64,000 bases of DNA, taken from positions 806,001-870,000 of the forward strand of contig NZ_CP172882.1 in assembly GCF_050529585.1 (NCBI RefSeq), given 5' to 3'. Made by a program: the position numbers and the translations under genes. This DNA is from Enterococcus_D sp050529585. GTDB lineage: Bacteria > Bacillota > Bacilli > Lactobacillales > Enterococcaceae. Positions 16,248-26,008 of this stretch are shown here, one piece after another. The stretch's first letter is position 1. Every line of letters begins with the position of its first letter. Below the pieces are notes generated by a model. It saw only the letters and a list, made by a program, of their open reading frames with translations, had not been told where the DNA came from and did not search any database.

Positions 16248-18392
16248 TCAAGTGTTGCTTAGACTGAATGGATAAGCATCCGCTGCCCATTCGCGGCTGC
16301 GAGGAACGATCCCCAATTTGAAATCGATGGTTCCGCCAGCAATCAATTCTTGATGGGTAAAGAATAATTTCTCTACGGAGGTGCCATTTAATGCCACAGC
16401 ATCGACAAATAATTGTTGCGGTTTATTTGGTGTACTTTGGATCGTCAATGTTTTGCCAGAAGATAATTTGATCGTTGCTTGATCAAACAATGGCATACCA
16501 ATCACATATTCACCCGTCCCTGGTGTGACTGGATAAAATCCGAGGGCATTGAAGAGATACCAGCCCGCCATACTACCGTTGTCTTCATCACCTGGGAATC
16601 CTTTAGGTGTGTCGTTGAAGCATTGTGTCAATAATTGTTTGATCAAAGGTTGCGCCATTTCTGGTTTGCCGATGTAGCTGAATAGGTATGGATAATGGAA
16701 ACTAGGCTGATTGGAAATGGCTAATTGGCCAAAGTCGATGGCAGCCATTTCACTCATTTCATGGATCTCAAAGCCATAGCCTTCCGTAGTGTAAGCAGGC
16801 GCTTGGTTACATAAATCAATCAATTTTTCCTCAAATTTTGCTTTACCGCCATGGGCATCGATCAAGCCGGCAAAGTCATGATAGACAGCAAAACTACTTT
16901 GCCAAGCGCTGCCTTCTGCATAGTCTTTCCCCCAACGATGGTCATTGAAATCTGGTCGGAAGTGCCCGTCTTTGTCCTTCGCCCGCATAAAGCCAGTTTC
17001 CGGATCAAAAATATGCTGGTAGTTGCGGCTTTGGGCTTGATAATGAGCGGTTTCCGTATCATCAAGCTGCTTGCCAACTTGGCTAATACAAAAATCACTG
17101 TAACAATAATCTAAAGTGTGGTTGACTGATTCATGGTAATCAAGGGGCACGTAGCCATATTTTAAATAGTCAAGGGTTCCTTGCCGACCGTAATTGCTGT
17201 TATCACTTTGCTGGGTAGCGGCTTTTTTCATCGCAGTCAGCAATTCAGGCATTAAGTCAGGGCGAATACCTTTGACTGCGGCATCAGCAATGACTGCATC
17301 GATCAAAGTACCAGGCATCAGTCCCCGTTCATCTGGCGACAACCATTTAGGCAGAAAGCCGCTTTCTCGATAGCTGTTCAAAAAGCCTTCCAACATGTCT
17401 TCCAACTTCTCAACAGCAATCAACGAGAACAATGGATAAACGGTTTTGTAAGTATCCCAAAAACCGTTATTTGTGTAAAGCGGGCCCGGTTTGCTCGTTT
17501 TTGCCAACGTATCCCAATGCATCTTGCGTCCATCTTTATCGATTTCATAGAAGGTTTGCGGAAACAAGAACAAGCGATAAAAATTATGATAAAAGGTGCT
17601 GACTTGTGCTTGATCGTGGTGAGTCAATTCGATGCGTGATAAGTAATCATTCCATTGCTCAGTTGCAGCGGCTTTAAAGTCTGGCAAGGTCCAATTGGCT
17701 TCCCGTTGTAAATTCAGCAAGGCTTGATCCTCACTTAAAAAGGACGTGGCAAAATGGATACTTTCTTGCACTTCATCGGCGAAGCGGGCAATCACAAACC
17801 CTTCTTCCCCTTGTAGGTTGCCTTCTAATGCAACGATCGAGCTGGCAAACCGACACACAAAATGGAAAGTAAAGCGTTCATCTTCGCAACCGGAAAAGAT
17901 GATCAGTGTAGCGGCTAAGGTGTGATCATCGATTTGTTTAACAGTATATTCTCCTGGAAAAGACAATCCCAACCCAGGATCGGCACCACATTGGTCGATG
18001 GCCAGCATGCCGCCGTACATGCTTGGAATCAATGTAGCTGTTGATTGATATCGCTGCGTTTTGATTTTTAAGTAAGCTGGGTTGAAGGTGCTTTCTTCTG
18101 GTCGGTAGGAACTTTGGGCATGAAACAGACTCGGCTCACTAACAGCACCATTCAATGGCAGCAAAGTCATATGGCTAAAGTCACCCATCCAAGGACTTGG
18201 TTGGTGGGTGATTCGAAAACCTTGGAAGGTGCGGTCTTCTGGATGAAACCACCAGCTACCACGTTGATTGCTGGTTTGCGGGGCAAAGAAATTCATCCCA
18301 AACGGCACACCAGTATAAGGCAAACAATTGCCATGAGAAAAACTATATTGATTGTCAGTGCCATGTCTTGTATCGATCATTGAAACGTTCAC
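16248..18392 (-). CDS. GH92 family alpha-mannosidase
   Basis: This 714-aa protein belongs to glycoside hydrolase family 92, calcium-dependent exo-alpha-mannosidases (mainly alpha-1,2). Seen: HGNCLPYTGVPFGMN near residue 25, the GWYLFNALGFYPVTPGTGEY block late in the protein, and GDEDNGSMAGWY, a GH92 signature. There is no signal peptide, so it is intracellular, which implies import of oligosaccharides first. A GTG at 18401 overlaps the regulator stop codon. The GTG at 18392 is preferred because AAAGGAG (18401-18407) is 8 nt upstream. It is co-transcribed with the GntR regulator and should trim alpha-1,2-mannose from high-mannose glycans. Confidence 0.9.
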   Translation of the reverse strand: MNVSMIDTRHGTDNQYSFSHGNCLPYTGVPFGMNFFAPQTSNQRGSWWFHPEDRTFQGFRITHQPSPWMGDFSHMTLLPLNGAVSEPSLFHAQSSYRPEESTFNPAYLKIKTQRYQSTATLIPSMYGGMLAIDQCGADPGLGLSFPGEYTVKQIDDHTLAATLIIFSGCEDERFTFHFVCRFASSIVALEGNLQGEEGFVIARFADEVQESIHFATSFLSEDQALLNLQREANWTLPDFKAAATEQWNDYLSRIELTHHDQAQVSTFYHNFYRLFLFPQTFYEIDKDGRKMHWDTLAKTSKPGPLYTNNGFWDTYKTVYPLFSLIAVEKLEDMLEGFLNSYRESGFLPKWLSPDERGLMPGTLIDAVIADAAVKGIRPDLMPELLTAMKKAATQQSDNSNYGRQGTLDYLKYGYVPLDYHESVNHTLDYCYSDFCISQVGKQLDDTETAHYQAQSRNYQHIFDPETGFMRAKDKDGHFRPDFNDHRWGKDYAEGSAWQSSFAVYHDFAGLIDAHGGKAKFEEKLIDLCNQAPAYTTEGYGFEIHEMSEMAAIDFGQLAISNQPSFHYPYLFSYIGKPEMAQPLIKQLLTQCFNDTPKGFPGDEDNGSMAGWYLFNALGFYPVTPGTGEYVIGMPLFDQATIKLSSGKTLTIQSTPNKPQQLFVDAVALNGTSVEKLFFTHQELIAGGTIDFKLGIVPRSREWAADAYPFSLSNT

Positions 18393-18397
18393 TTCAG

Positions 18398-19459
18398 TCA
18401 CTCCTTTGGTTTGGTTGATTCTCTTATGATCAAAGATACCGCCACAAGCTGTGCGGCAGGTTCTGTTGAAACGTGTGTATTTGCAGGATCTGCAGGATCG
18501 CTTTGATTGATTTTCTCGATAACCTTTAGACCTGCCAAGCGGCCCATTTCCGCAAAGTTTTGCCCAATGGTAGTCAAAGCTGGATCAACCAATGCCGCTG
18601 CTTGGATATTATCGAAACCAATCAGCGAAAAATCGGCTGGTACTTCTTGTTGGTTTTGTCGCAAACACCGCATCAATTCGATAGCGACCAAGTCATTTTC
18701 ACAGACAGCAGCTGTGATCTGATGGTCACGGATATAAGAGAGTGCTTCACTCAGTACAGCATGGGTATCATCCAACTTTGTGATAAAACCCGCCGATTGC
18801 TGTAGTGCATCGACATAACCCAAGTAACGTTTCCGCACCGACTGTGGATGGTGGCGATCGCCAAAAATATACGCGATGCGCGAATGGCCAAGTTCAATCA
18901 AATGAGCGGTTGCTAGTTGCCCCCCTTCAAAGTTATCTGGCAGTATTGCCGGAAAAGGGAAGTCATGCAACTGTTTATCTAACGTGACAACGGGAAAATC
19001 ATTCTGTTGACAAGTAAACAACAAGTCATAATAGGAACTGGTGTTGCTGGCATAGTAAATCATGCCGTCAAATTCTTGCATCAAATCTTGGGCAGTCGTT
19101 TTTTCTAAGTAATCGGCAGGGGTCATCAACAATTCATAGCCATATTCCTGCATGACTGGATAAATGCCTTCTGTAAAGTTCCCTAAAGAGAGGTCATTGG
19201 CAAAAGGCAAAACAAATAAAATTTTTCCGGTTGTCTCGCGTTTGGGTTGTTGGCGGACAAAGCTGCCACTGCCTTGGACACGATAAATCAACTGGTTCTG
19301 CTCAAGCTCAGTTAATGCCCGTTTGGATGTGATCCGACTGACTTGGTACTGCTCAGACAACTCTTTTTCGGTTGGCACCCGACTGCCGGGAGCCAGTGTG
19401 CCGGTCAAAATCGCATCATGCAACGCATCATAAATTTGCTTATATAAAGGCTCTTTCAT
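18398..19459 (-). CDS. GntR/LacI-hybrid sugar-responsive repressor
   Basis: This 353-aa regulator has an N-terminal GntR winged helix (KEPLYKQIYDALHDAIL, TEKELSEQYQVSRITSKRAL, residues 1-70) and a C-terminal periplasmic-binding-protein-like sensor domain of LacI type, as in AraR. Start ATG 19459 has AAGGAG upstream. It is divergent from the GH125-GH38-ROK-GH1 operon and co-directional with GH92. The TGATATATCA palindrome occurs just downstream of both divergent promoters, so it probably represses both arms until a mannose-type sugar is bound. Confidence 0.88.
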   Translation of the reverse strand: MKEPLYKQIYDALHDAILTGTLAPGSRVPTEKELSEQYQVSRITSKRALTELEQNQLIYRVQGSGSFVRQQPKRETTGKILFVLPFANDLSLGNFTEGIYPVMQEYGYELLMTPADYLEKTTAQDLMQEFDGMIYYASNTSSYYDLLFTCQQNDFPVVTLDKQLHDFPFPAILPDNFEGGQLATAHLIELGHSRIAYIFGDRHHPQSVRKRYLGYVDALQQSAGFITKLDDTHAVLSEALSYIRDHQITAAVCENDLVAIELMRCLRQNQQEVPADFSLIGFDNIQAAALVDPALTTIGQNFAEMGRLAGLKVIEKINQSDPADPANTHVSTEPAAQLVAVSLIIRESTKPKE

Positions 19460-19474
19460 ACGTTTGCTCCTTTT

Positions 19475-19484
19475 TGATATATCA
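19475..19484 (-). promoter_or_regulatory. Operator 1 (TGATATATCA)
   Basis: A perfect 10-bp palindrome lies between the regulator's promoter (TTTTCA 19521-19516, 17 nt, TATTCT 19498-19493) and its ribosome site. The shared string ATGATATATCAAA also occurs at the second site in the same orientation relative to its gene. Confidence 0.7.
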
Positions 19485-19546
19485 TATTCAACAGAATAGC
19501 ACAAAACAGCAAAAATGAAAACCCTTTAATTTTTGTTGATTTTAGC

Positions 19547-19597
19547 TAGACATCCAGTGTAAACATGGTTATACTGAACTCGTTAAATGATATATCA
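19547..19597 (+). promoter_or_regulatory. GH125 operon promoter plus operator 2
   Basis: TAGACA (19547-19552), 17 nt, TATACT (19570-19575), then the TGATATATCA palindrome at 19588-19597, a few bases past the predicted start site. A repressor bound there would block initiation or elongation. Confidence 0.7.
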
Positions 19598-19616
19598 AAT
19601 TTAGGAAGGTGACCTC

Positions 19617-20906
19617 ATGGTTTACAAACAAATACCAAATTCTGTGGCAACATTTATGGAAACGATTACTGAAAAATGCGGAGAAGAACATGCCGCTTGG
19701 GCGAAAAACTTCAATGCTGCTTTTGCCAACACGCTATTAACAACAGTCAAACGTCATGAAGACGGTACGACATTCTTATTGACAGGTGATATTCCTGCGA
19801 TGTGGTTGCGGGATTCAACCGCGCAAGTGCGACCATACTTAGTAATAGCCAAAGAAGATGAAGATTTGGCAGCGATGATCAGCGGCTTGGTCAAAAAACA
19901 ATTTTTCTATATCAATATCGATCCTTACGCCAATGCTTTTAATGAAACAGCCAATGGTGCGGGCCATCAAGAGGATCATACCGAAATGAATGACTGGATC
20001 TGGGAGCGCAAATACGAGATCGATTCATTGTGTTATCCCGTGCAACTTGCCTATCTTTTATACAAAAATACTGGCCGGACGGATCAATTCAACGATGATT
20101 TTGTCAGCGGTATCAAGAAAGTCTTAACGGTCTTTCAAACGGAACAAAACCACGATGCATCTCCTTACCGTTTTGAACGAGATACTTGGCGCAAAGAAGA
20201 TACATTGACCCACGATGGCAAAGGCACACCAGTTAAGCCGACGGGCATGACTTGGTCAGGCTTCCGCCCAAGTGATGACGCATGCAAGTATGGCTATTTG
20301 GTACCATCGAATATGTTTGCTGTTGTGATTTTGGGCTATATTCAAGAATTATTCTCAAGCGTTTTGAATGATGACGCAATTGTAGCACAAGCCAAAACAT
20401 TGCAAACGGAGATTCAGACGGGTATCGATCACTACGGAACGACCACCAACCAAGCTGGAGAAACAATTTATGCCTACGAAGTGGATGGATTTGGCCAAGC
20501 ATCGATCATGGATGACAGCAATGTGCCGAATCTGATTGCAGGCCCTTATCTTGGTTATGGTGCCATCAATGACCCAATGTATCTGGCAACGCGAAAAACG
20601 CTCTTAAGTCCAGAAAATCCTTACTTCTATGAAGGCAAATATGCGAAAGGCATCGGGAGTTCTCATACACCAGAAAACTATGTCTGGCCGATCGCGATGG
20701 CCATGGAAGGGATGACGACTGACGATAAGTCTGAGAAAAAACGTATCCTTGATCAATTAGTGGCTACAGATGCCGATACCAATCTGATGCACGAAGGCTT
20801 TGATGTCGATGATCCAAACCAATACACCAGAGAATGGTTCTCATGGGCCAATATGATGTTTTGTGAATTGGTGATGGACTACTTCGATATTCGAGTGGAA
20901 AAATAA
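19617..20906 (+). CDS. GH125 exo-alpha-1,6-mannosidase
   Basis: This 429-aa GH125 (alpha/alpha)6-barrel enzyme carries the family signature TGDIPAMWLRDSTAQ (about residues 56-70) and the SGFRPSDD and EGFDVDDPNQYTREWFSWAN blocks. GH125 enzymes are inverting exo-mannosidases specific for alpha-1,6-linked mannose. No signal peptide is present. First gene of an operon with GH38, ROK kinase and GH1. Together with GH92 (alpha-1,2) and GH38 it covers the linkages of a high-mannose N-glycan arm. Confidence 0.92.
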   Translation: MVYKQIPNSVATFMETITEKCGEEHAAWAKNFNAAFANTLLTTVKRHEDGTTFLLTGDIPAMWLRDSTAQVRPYLVIAKEDEDLAAMISGLVKKQFFYINIDPYANAFNETANGAGHQEDHTEMNDWIWERKYEIDSLCYPVQLAYLLYKNTGRTDQFNDDFVSGIKKVLTVFQTEQNHDASPYRFERDTWRKEDTLTHDGKGTPVKPTGMTWSGFRPSDDACKYGYLVPSNMFAVVILGYIQELFSSVLNDDAIVAQAKTLQTEIQTGIDHYGTTTNQAGETIYAYEVDGFGQASIMDDSNVPNLIAGPYLGYGAINDPMYLATRKTLLSPENPYFYEGKYAKGIGSSHTPENYVWPIAMAMEGMTTDDKSEKKRILDQLVATDADTNLMHEGFDVDDPNQYTREWFSWANMMFCELVMDYFDIRVEK

Positions 20907-20973
20907 GACAAGTATAAGTCAATCAAACATGAGCGAGCGACACGACAATACAAATTATGCAAGGAGCGTAACG

Positions 20974-23655
20974 ATGAAAAAACAAGTCTATATCATATCC
21001 CACAGTCATTGGGATCGAGAATGGTACATGCCCTATGAACAACACCATATGCGTTTGGTTGAATTGATGGATGATCTCTTAGAATTGATTGAAACGGATC
21101 CTGAATTTCATAGCTTCCATTTAGATGGCCAAACGATTATTCTAGACGACTATTTAGAAGTACGCCCAGAAAAAAGAGCATTGATCCAAAAAGCGATTCA
21201 ACAAGGGAAGCTGCAAATCGGTCCTTTTTATATCTTGCAAGATGATTTCTTGATCAGTGCGGAATCAAATACCCGCAATATGTTGATCGGGATGGCAGAA
21301 AGTAAAAAATGGGGGACGCCAGTCATGTTAGGCTACTTCCCAGATACCTTTGGCAATATGGGGCAAACGCCGCAAATGATGCTGCAAGCCAATTTAGAAA
21401 GTGCTGCTTTTGGGCGTGGCGTCAAACCGATCGGCTTTGATAATGAGGTCTTGCCAGATGATCAATTCACATCTCAGTATTCTGAAATGCATTGGGAAGG
21501 ACCAGACGGCAGCCGGATCTTTGGCTTGTTATTTGCGAACTGGTATTCAAATGGCAATGAGATTCCTGCGGAAAAAACAGCAGCCAAAGCCTTTTGGGAT
21601 CAAAAACTGGCAGATGTAGAAAAATTTGGTGCCACCAATCATTATTTGATGATGAACGGTGTCGATCATCAACCGGTGCAAAAAGATATCACAGCTGCAA
21701 TTCGTTTAGCCAATGAATTATATCCAGAGTATGAATTTAAACATGCCAGCTTTACAGAATATTTGGCAGCGGTTCAAGAAGACCTGCCAGCTGACCTAGG
21801 TACGATCACCGGTGAATTGACCAGTCAAGAAACCGATGGCTGGTATACGCTAGCCAATACGGCATCAGCGAGAGTCTATTTAAAACAATGGAATACACGG
21901 GTTTCTCGTCAGTTGGAAAATGTCGCGGAACCTTTGGCGACGATGGCCTATGATCTGACACAAACATACCCTCATGATATCTTGGATTTTGGCTGGAAGA
22001 CACTGATGCAAAACCATCCCCACGACAGTATCTGCGGATGTTCTGTTGATGAAGTCCATCGTGAGATGATGCCACGCTTTGAAAAAGCCAATGAAATCGG
22101 CAAATACGTAGCAGAAGAAGCCTTGCGTCATTTAACGGCAGCTATCGATACCACACGTTTTCCAGAAGCAAGCCGTCCGTTTGTTATCTTCAATACGGCA
22201 GGCACCGCGCGTTCAGGTTTGGTTTCGGTGACGGTCGAGTTGGCACGCAAGACCTTTAAAGAAGGTTTGCCAAGCAAGCTTTACCATGAGTTGAAACAAG
22301 CACCAAAAGGCAGTTATCAGGTGATCGATGCGAACGGGCATCAAGTTGAAGCCCTAATCAGTGAAGAAGAAGTCCTTTTTGATTACGAACTACCTAAAGA
22401 TGCCTTCCGGATACCATTTATGAAACGTTTTGTGACTGTTCAAGTAGCGGTGAAAGACATGGCGGAATTCTCGTGGCAAACCTTGGCATTGGTGGAAACA
22501 GATGCAGCATCTTCTTCAGAACAGACCATTGTCAAAGAAAATGGCCGTCAATTGGTCAATGACCATGTAACTGTCAATATTGCCGATAATGGCAGTTTAG
22601 CCGTGACTGATCATCAGACAGGGGATACTTTTGAAAATCTGCTGGTCTTTGAAAATGTCGGTGATATTGCCAACGAATATATTTTCAAGCAGCCAGAAGG
22701 GGATCAAGCCATTTTATCTACGACTTTCCCACACCAAATCAAAGTCATCGAAAACAATGACCTTGTAGGTGTAGTGGAAATCAGCCAAACAATGATGATT
22801 CCATCGGCAGCAGATGAACAACTAGCGGAAGAACAAAAAGCAGTCGTTGACTTTCGTTTCCGTAAAGCCAAGCGCAATCAAGATTTGGTACCATTTACGC
22901 TTACGACGCAAGTACGTTTAGAACGGGATAGTCGCCGGGTGGCGTTTCAAACAACCGTCAACAACCAAAGCAAAGATCATCGCTTAAGAGCTTTATTCCC
23001 AACCGGCATCAATGTTGACTTCCATGAAGCGGATAGTATTTATGAAGTGGTCAAACGACCAAATAAAGTCTCCAGCCACTGGGAAAACCCGACCAACCCA
23101 CAACATCAACATGCCTTTGTCAACCTGCACGATGGGCAAAAAGGGGTGACCGTGTCAAACTTTGGGTTGAACGAATATGAGATCGTTGATGATACGATTT
23201 GCTTAACATTGTTGCGTTGTACAGGAGAACTAGGAGATTGGGGGTATTTCCCAACACCAGAAGCACAATGTTTAGGAGAGCACACCTTTGACTATGGCAT
23301 TGCTTTCCATGGTGCACCAGAAGAACGGTACGAAACCTATAAACAAGCACAAGCTGCGCAAATCCCATGGACGACTGCTCAAGTGACGCATCAAAAAGGA
23401 ACGATGCAGGCTACTGCACAATATCTCAATGCTAAAGGCGAAACGACAGCGATCACGGCGTTGAAACGCAGCCACTATCAAGATCAAATCGTCTTAAGAG
23501 GGTATAATATGGCGGATCAAGAAACGGCATTTACAGTCCAAAAAGACAATACCAAACAAGCAATACTCAATTTATTAGAAGAAACGATCGACATGATGCC
23601 CGCTGATGTGATCAAACCATATGAGATTCGCACTATTGGCTTAAAGGAGGATTAA
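20974..23655 (+). CDS. GH38 alpha-mannosidase
   Basis: An 893-aa zinc-dependent retaining alpha-mannosidase. Seen: the N-terminal ISHSHWDREWYMPYEQ (metal His10 and Asp12-14 region), GYFPDTFGNMGQ with the likely nucleophile Asp124, the MMNGVDHQP metal-binding stretch, and QNHPHDSICGCSVDEVH. ATG 20974 has AAGGAG 7 nt upstream. The long beta-sandwich C-terminal half is typical. Cytoplasmic. Bacterial GH38 members commonly cleave alpha-1,3-linked mannose, complementing GH92 and GH125. Confidence 0.92.
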   Translation: MKKQVYIISHSHWDREWYMPYEQHHMRLVELMDDLLELIETDPEFHSFHLDGQTIILDDYLEVRPEKRALIQKAIQQGKLQIGPFYILQDDFLISAESNTRNMLIGMAESKKWGTPVMLGYFPDTFGNMGQTPQMMLQANLESAAFGRGVKPIGFDNEVLPDDQFTSQYSEMHWEGPDGSRIFGLLFANWYSNGNEIPAEKTAAKAFWDQKLADVEKFGATNHYLMMNGVDHQPVQKDITAAIRLANELYPEYEFKHASFTEYLAAVQEDLPADLGTITGELTSQETDGWYTLANTASARVYLKQWNTRVSRQLENVAEPLATMAYDLTQTYPHDILDFGWKTLMQNHPHDSICGCSVDEVHREMMPRFEKANEIGKYVAEEALRHLTAAIDTTRFPEASRPFVIFNTAGTARSGLVSVTVELARKTFKEGLPSKLYHELKQAPKGSYQVIDANGHQVEALISEEEVLFDYELPKDAFRIPFMKRFVTVQVAVKDMAEFSWQTLALVETDAASSSEQTIVKENGRQLVNDHVTVNIADNGSLAVTDHQTGDTFENLLVFENVGDIANEYIFKQPEGDQAILSTTFPHQIKVIENNDLVGVVEISQTMMIPSAADEQLAEEQKAVVDFRFRKAKRNQDLVPFTLTTQVRLERDSRRVAFQTTVNNQSKDHRLRALFPTGINVDFHEADSIYEVVKRPNKVSSHWENPTNPQHQHAFVNLHDGQKGVTVSNFGLNEYEIVDDTICLTLLRCTGELGDWGYFPTPEAQCLGEHTFDYGIAFHGAPEERYETYKQAQAAQIPWTTAQVTHQKGTMQATAQYLNAKGETTAITALKRSHYQDQIVLRGYNMADQETAFTVQKDNTKQAILNLLEETIDMMPADVIKPYEIRTIGLKED

Positions 23656-23658
23656 AGC

Positions 23659-24528
23659 ATGTATATTGGCGGTATTGAAGCGGGCGGCACAAAAATGATT
23701 TGTGCCGTCGCAGATGAATCGATGACTGTGATTGATCAAACCTCGATTCCAACGACCTCACCAGCAGAAACGTTAGCTGCAATCTTTGCTTTTTTTGCAC
23801 CCTATCCCATGAGGGCTGTTGGTGTCGGCTCATTTGGGCCAATCGGGATCGACCCGCACCAATCCACATATGGTCATATTTTGGCAACGCCCAAAGCTGG
23901 TTGGCAACATATGGATGTTGTCGGCGCGTTAAAAAATCAATGGCCGGATACTGAAATCATCTGGACGACAGATGTCAATGCAGCTGCATATGGCGAATTG
24001 CGCTTGGGTGCAGCTAAAGGCAAAAGTAGTTGTGTCTATATGACAGTTGGAACCGGGATCGGTGCTGGCGTGGTTCGTGATGGTGAATTATTCCAAGGCA
24101 TCGGCCATCCAGAAATTGGCCATACATTTGTCAAACGGCATCCAGACGATACCTATCCAGGTACTTGTCCCTATCATCATGATTGTTTAGAGGGACTTGC
24201 CGCAGGCCCATCTCTAGAAGGGCGGACGGGGATCAAAGGACAGGATCTACGTGAGGATCATCCGATTTGGGATCTGCAGGCATACTATATTGGTCAAGCA
24301 TTGGTCAATATCACATTGACCCTGGCGCCAGAGAAAATCATCTTAGGTGGCGGTGTCATGAATCAACCGCATTTATTGGCCAAAATTCAAGAGGCCTTTG
24401 TGCAACAAATGGCCGGCTACATGGAAACGCCGCCAGTGAATGAGTATATCACTACTTGGGCTTTGCCAAATCAAAGTGGCATCACAGGTTGTTTATTGCT
24501 GGCGCAAGAAAAGGTGGCACAAAAATGA
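23659..24528 (+). CDS. ROK-family sugar kinase (fructo/mannokinase type)
   Basis: This 289-aa kinase has the phosphate-binding GIEAGGTK (5-12), catalytic Asp105 in TTDVNAA, the TVGTGIGAG adenosine-binding loop (129-137) and a zinc motif using His155, Cys170, His173 and Cys176 (GTCPYHHDC). The zinc-type subgroup phosphorylates fructose or mannose. It is 3 nt after GH38 and overlaps GH1 by 4 nt. In this operon it would phosphorylate the mannose released by the mannosidases for entry into glycolysis. Confidence 0.88.
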   Translation: MYIGGIEAGGTKMICAVADESMTVIDQTSIPTTSPAETLAAIFAFFAPYPMRAVGVGSFGPIGIDPHQSTYGHILATPKAGWQHMDVVGALKNQWPDTEIIWTTDVNAAAYGELRLGAAKGKSSCVYMTVGTGIGAGVVRDGELFQGIGHPEIGHTFVKRHPDDTYPGTCPYHHDCLEGLAAGPSLEGRTGIKGQDLREDHPIWDLQAYYIGQALVNITLTLAPEKIILGGGVMNQPHLLAKIQEAFVQQMAGYMETPPVNEYITTWALPNQSGITGCLLLAQEKVAQK

Positions 24529-25910
24529 CCCATCATTTTCCAACGGACTTTTGGTGGGGCGCAGCCGCCAGCGGACCGCAAACGGAAGGGCGTTCGCCAA
24601 ATGACAGCAAAGGTGCATCGATTTGGGATCATTGGTTTAAGACCAATCCTGAGAAGTTTTATCAAGGACAAGGGCCTGGACAAACCACCCAAGTGATGAC
24701 CCACTATCAAGAAGACTTGCAATGTATGGAAGAAATCGGCTTTAATTCTTTTCGGACATCGATTCAATGGAGTCGTTTGATACCAGAAGGCCGAGGCGCA
24801 GTCGATCAAGAAGCGGTTGCTTTTTATCATCGCTATTTCGATGAGCTGTTGGCACGAGGAATCCAACCCTTTGTCAATCTCTATCATTTTGATATGCCTA
24901 TGGCATTGCAAAATCAAGGGGGCTGGCTCAATCGGGAAACGGTCACGGCTTTTGCTGAATATGCCCAAGTCTGCTTTGACTTATTCGGTGAGAAAGTCAG
25001 CCATTGGTTTACCCAAAATGAGCCAATCGTACCGGTTGAAATGGGGTATTTGTATCAACAACATTATCCGGCAGTCGTCGACTTGTCGATGGCTGTTCAA
25101 GTAGGCTATCATGAAGCTTTAGCCAGTGCGCGCGCAATCCAGAAGTTTCGCCGATCCGCATGTACTGGCAAGATTGGTATTATTTTGAATCTGACGCCCA
25201 CCTATCCGAAAGATCCGCAAAACCCGGCTGATCAAGAAGCTGCTGTGATCGCCGATGCCTTTTTTAACCGATCTTTTTTAGATCCCGCCGTCAAGGGGAC
25301 GTTCCCGCAAGAACTGGTGGAGATCATCGATGATTTAGGGATGCGTCCAAATACCACAGAAACCGATTTAGCAGTGATTCGCACCAATACAGTCGATCTG
25401 CTAGGCGTCAATTACTATCAACCGCGTCGGGTGCAGCAAAAGCAATCACCCAAAAATGGTCAGCACCCAATGCCGGAAGATTATTTTGATGTCTATGACT
25501 GGCCAGACAAAAAAATCAACCCTTATCGTGGCTGGGAAATCTATGAAAAAGGGATTTATGATACCTTGATCAATCTTCGTGACAACTACGACAACATTCC
25601 CTGTTTCATATCAGAAAATGGGATGGGCGTGGAAAATGAAGGCCGTTTTAAAAATGAAGCGGGGATCATCGAAGACGATTACCGCATCCAGTTTATCAAA
25701 GATCATTTGGCGTATGTCCATCAAGCCATTGAAGAAGGTTGCCACTGTTTGGGCTACCATATGTGGGCAGCAACGGACAATTGGTCTTGGTTGAATGCCT
25801 TTAAAAATCGATATGGCTTTATTTCCATTGATTTAGACACCCAACAACGAACCATCAAACGTTCTGGCTATTGGTTCAAAGAAGTGATTCGAGAGAACGG
25901 TTTCTCATGA
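24525..25910 (+). CDS. GH1 family beta-glycosidase, possibly beta-mannosidase
   Basis: This 461-aa GH1 TIM barrel has acid/base Glu166 (WFTQNEP), nucleophile Glu364 (FISENGMG) and a C-terminal DNWSWLNAFKNRYGF block. The phosphate-binding serine/lysine pattern of classical 6-phospho-beta-glucosidases is not obvious. Start ATG 24525 overlaps the ROK stop codon (ATGA). Its place as the last gene of a mannosidase operon suggests it handles the remaining beta-linked sugar, for example Man-beta-1,4-GlcNAc of the N-glycan core; this is inference. Beta-glucosidase or phospho-beta-glycosidase activity remains possible. Confidence 0.87.
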   Translation: MTHHFPTDFWWGAAASGPQTEGRSPNDSKGASIWDHWFKTNPEKFYQGQGPGQTTQVMTHYQEDLQCMEEIGFNSFRTSIQWSRLIPEGRGAVDQEAVAFYHRYFDELLARGIQPFVNLYHFDMPMALQNQGGWLNRETVTAFAEYAQVCFDLFGEKVSHWFTQNEPIVPVEMGYLYQQHYPAVVDLSMAVQVGYHEALASARAIQKFRRSACTGKIGIILNLTPTYPKDPQNPADQEAAVIADAFFNRSFLDPAVKGTFPQELVEIIDDLGMRPNTTETDLAVIRTNTVDLLGVNYYQPRRVQQKQSPKNGQHPMPEDYFDVYDWPDKKINPYRGWEIYEKGIYDTLINLRDNYDNIPCFISENGMGVENEGRFKNEAGIIEDDYRIQFIKDHLAYVHQAIEEGCHCLGYHMWAATDNWSWLNAFKNRYGFISIDLDTQQRTIKRSGYWFKEVIRENGFS

Positions 25911-25926
25911 CAAGCGCTAAATAATC

Positions 25927-25969
25927 AAGCCCCGCAAGTACATGTAAACAAGTACTTGAGGGGCTTTTT
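25927..25969 (+). terminator. Terminator after GH1
   Basis: A 15-bp stem with one mismatch (25927-25941 with 25952-25966), GGGGC base and T-run. It separates the glycosidase operon from the importer operon. Confidence 0.85.
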
Positions 25970-26008
25970 GATGGGTGTGCACAAAAAATGCAAAAAATCT
26001 GCAAAAAA

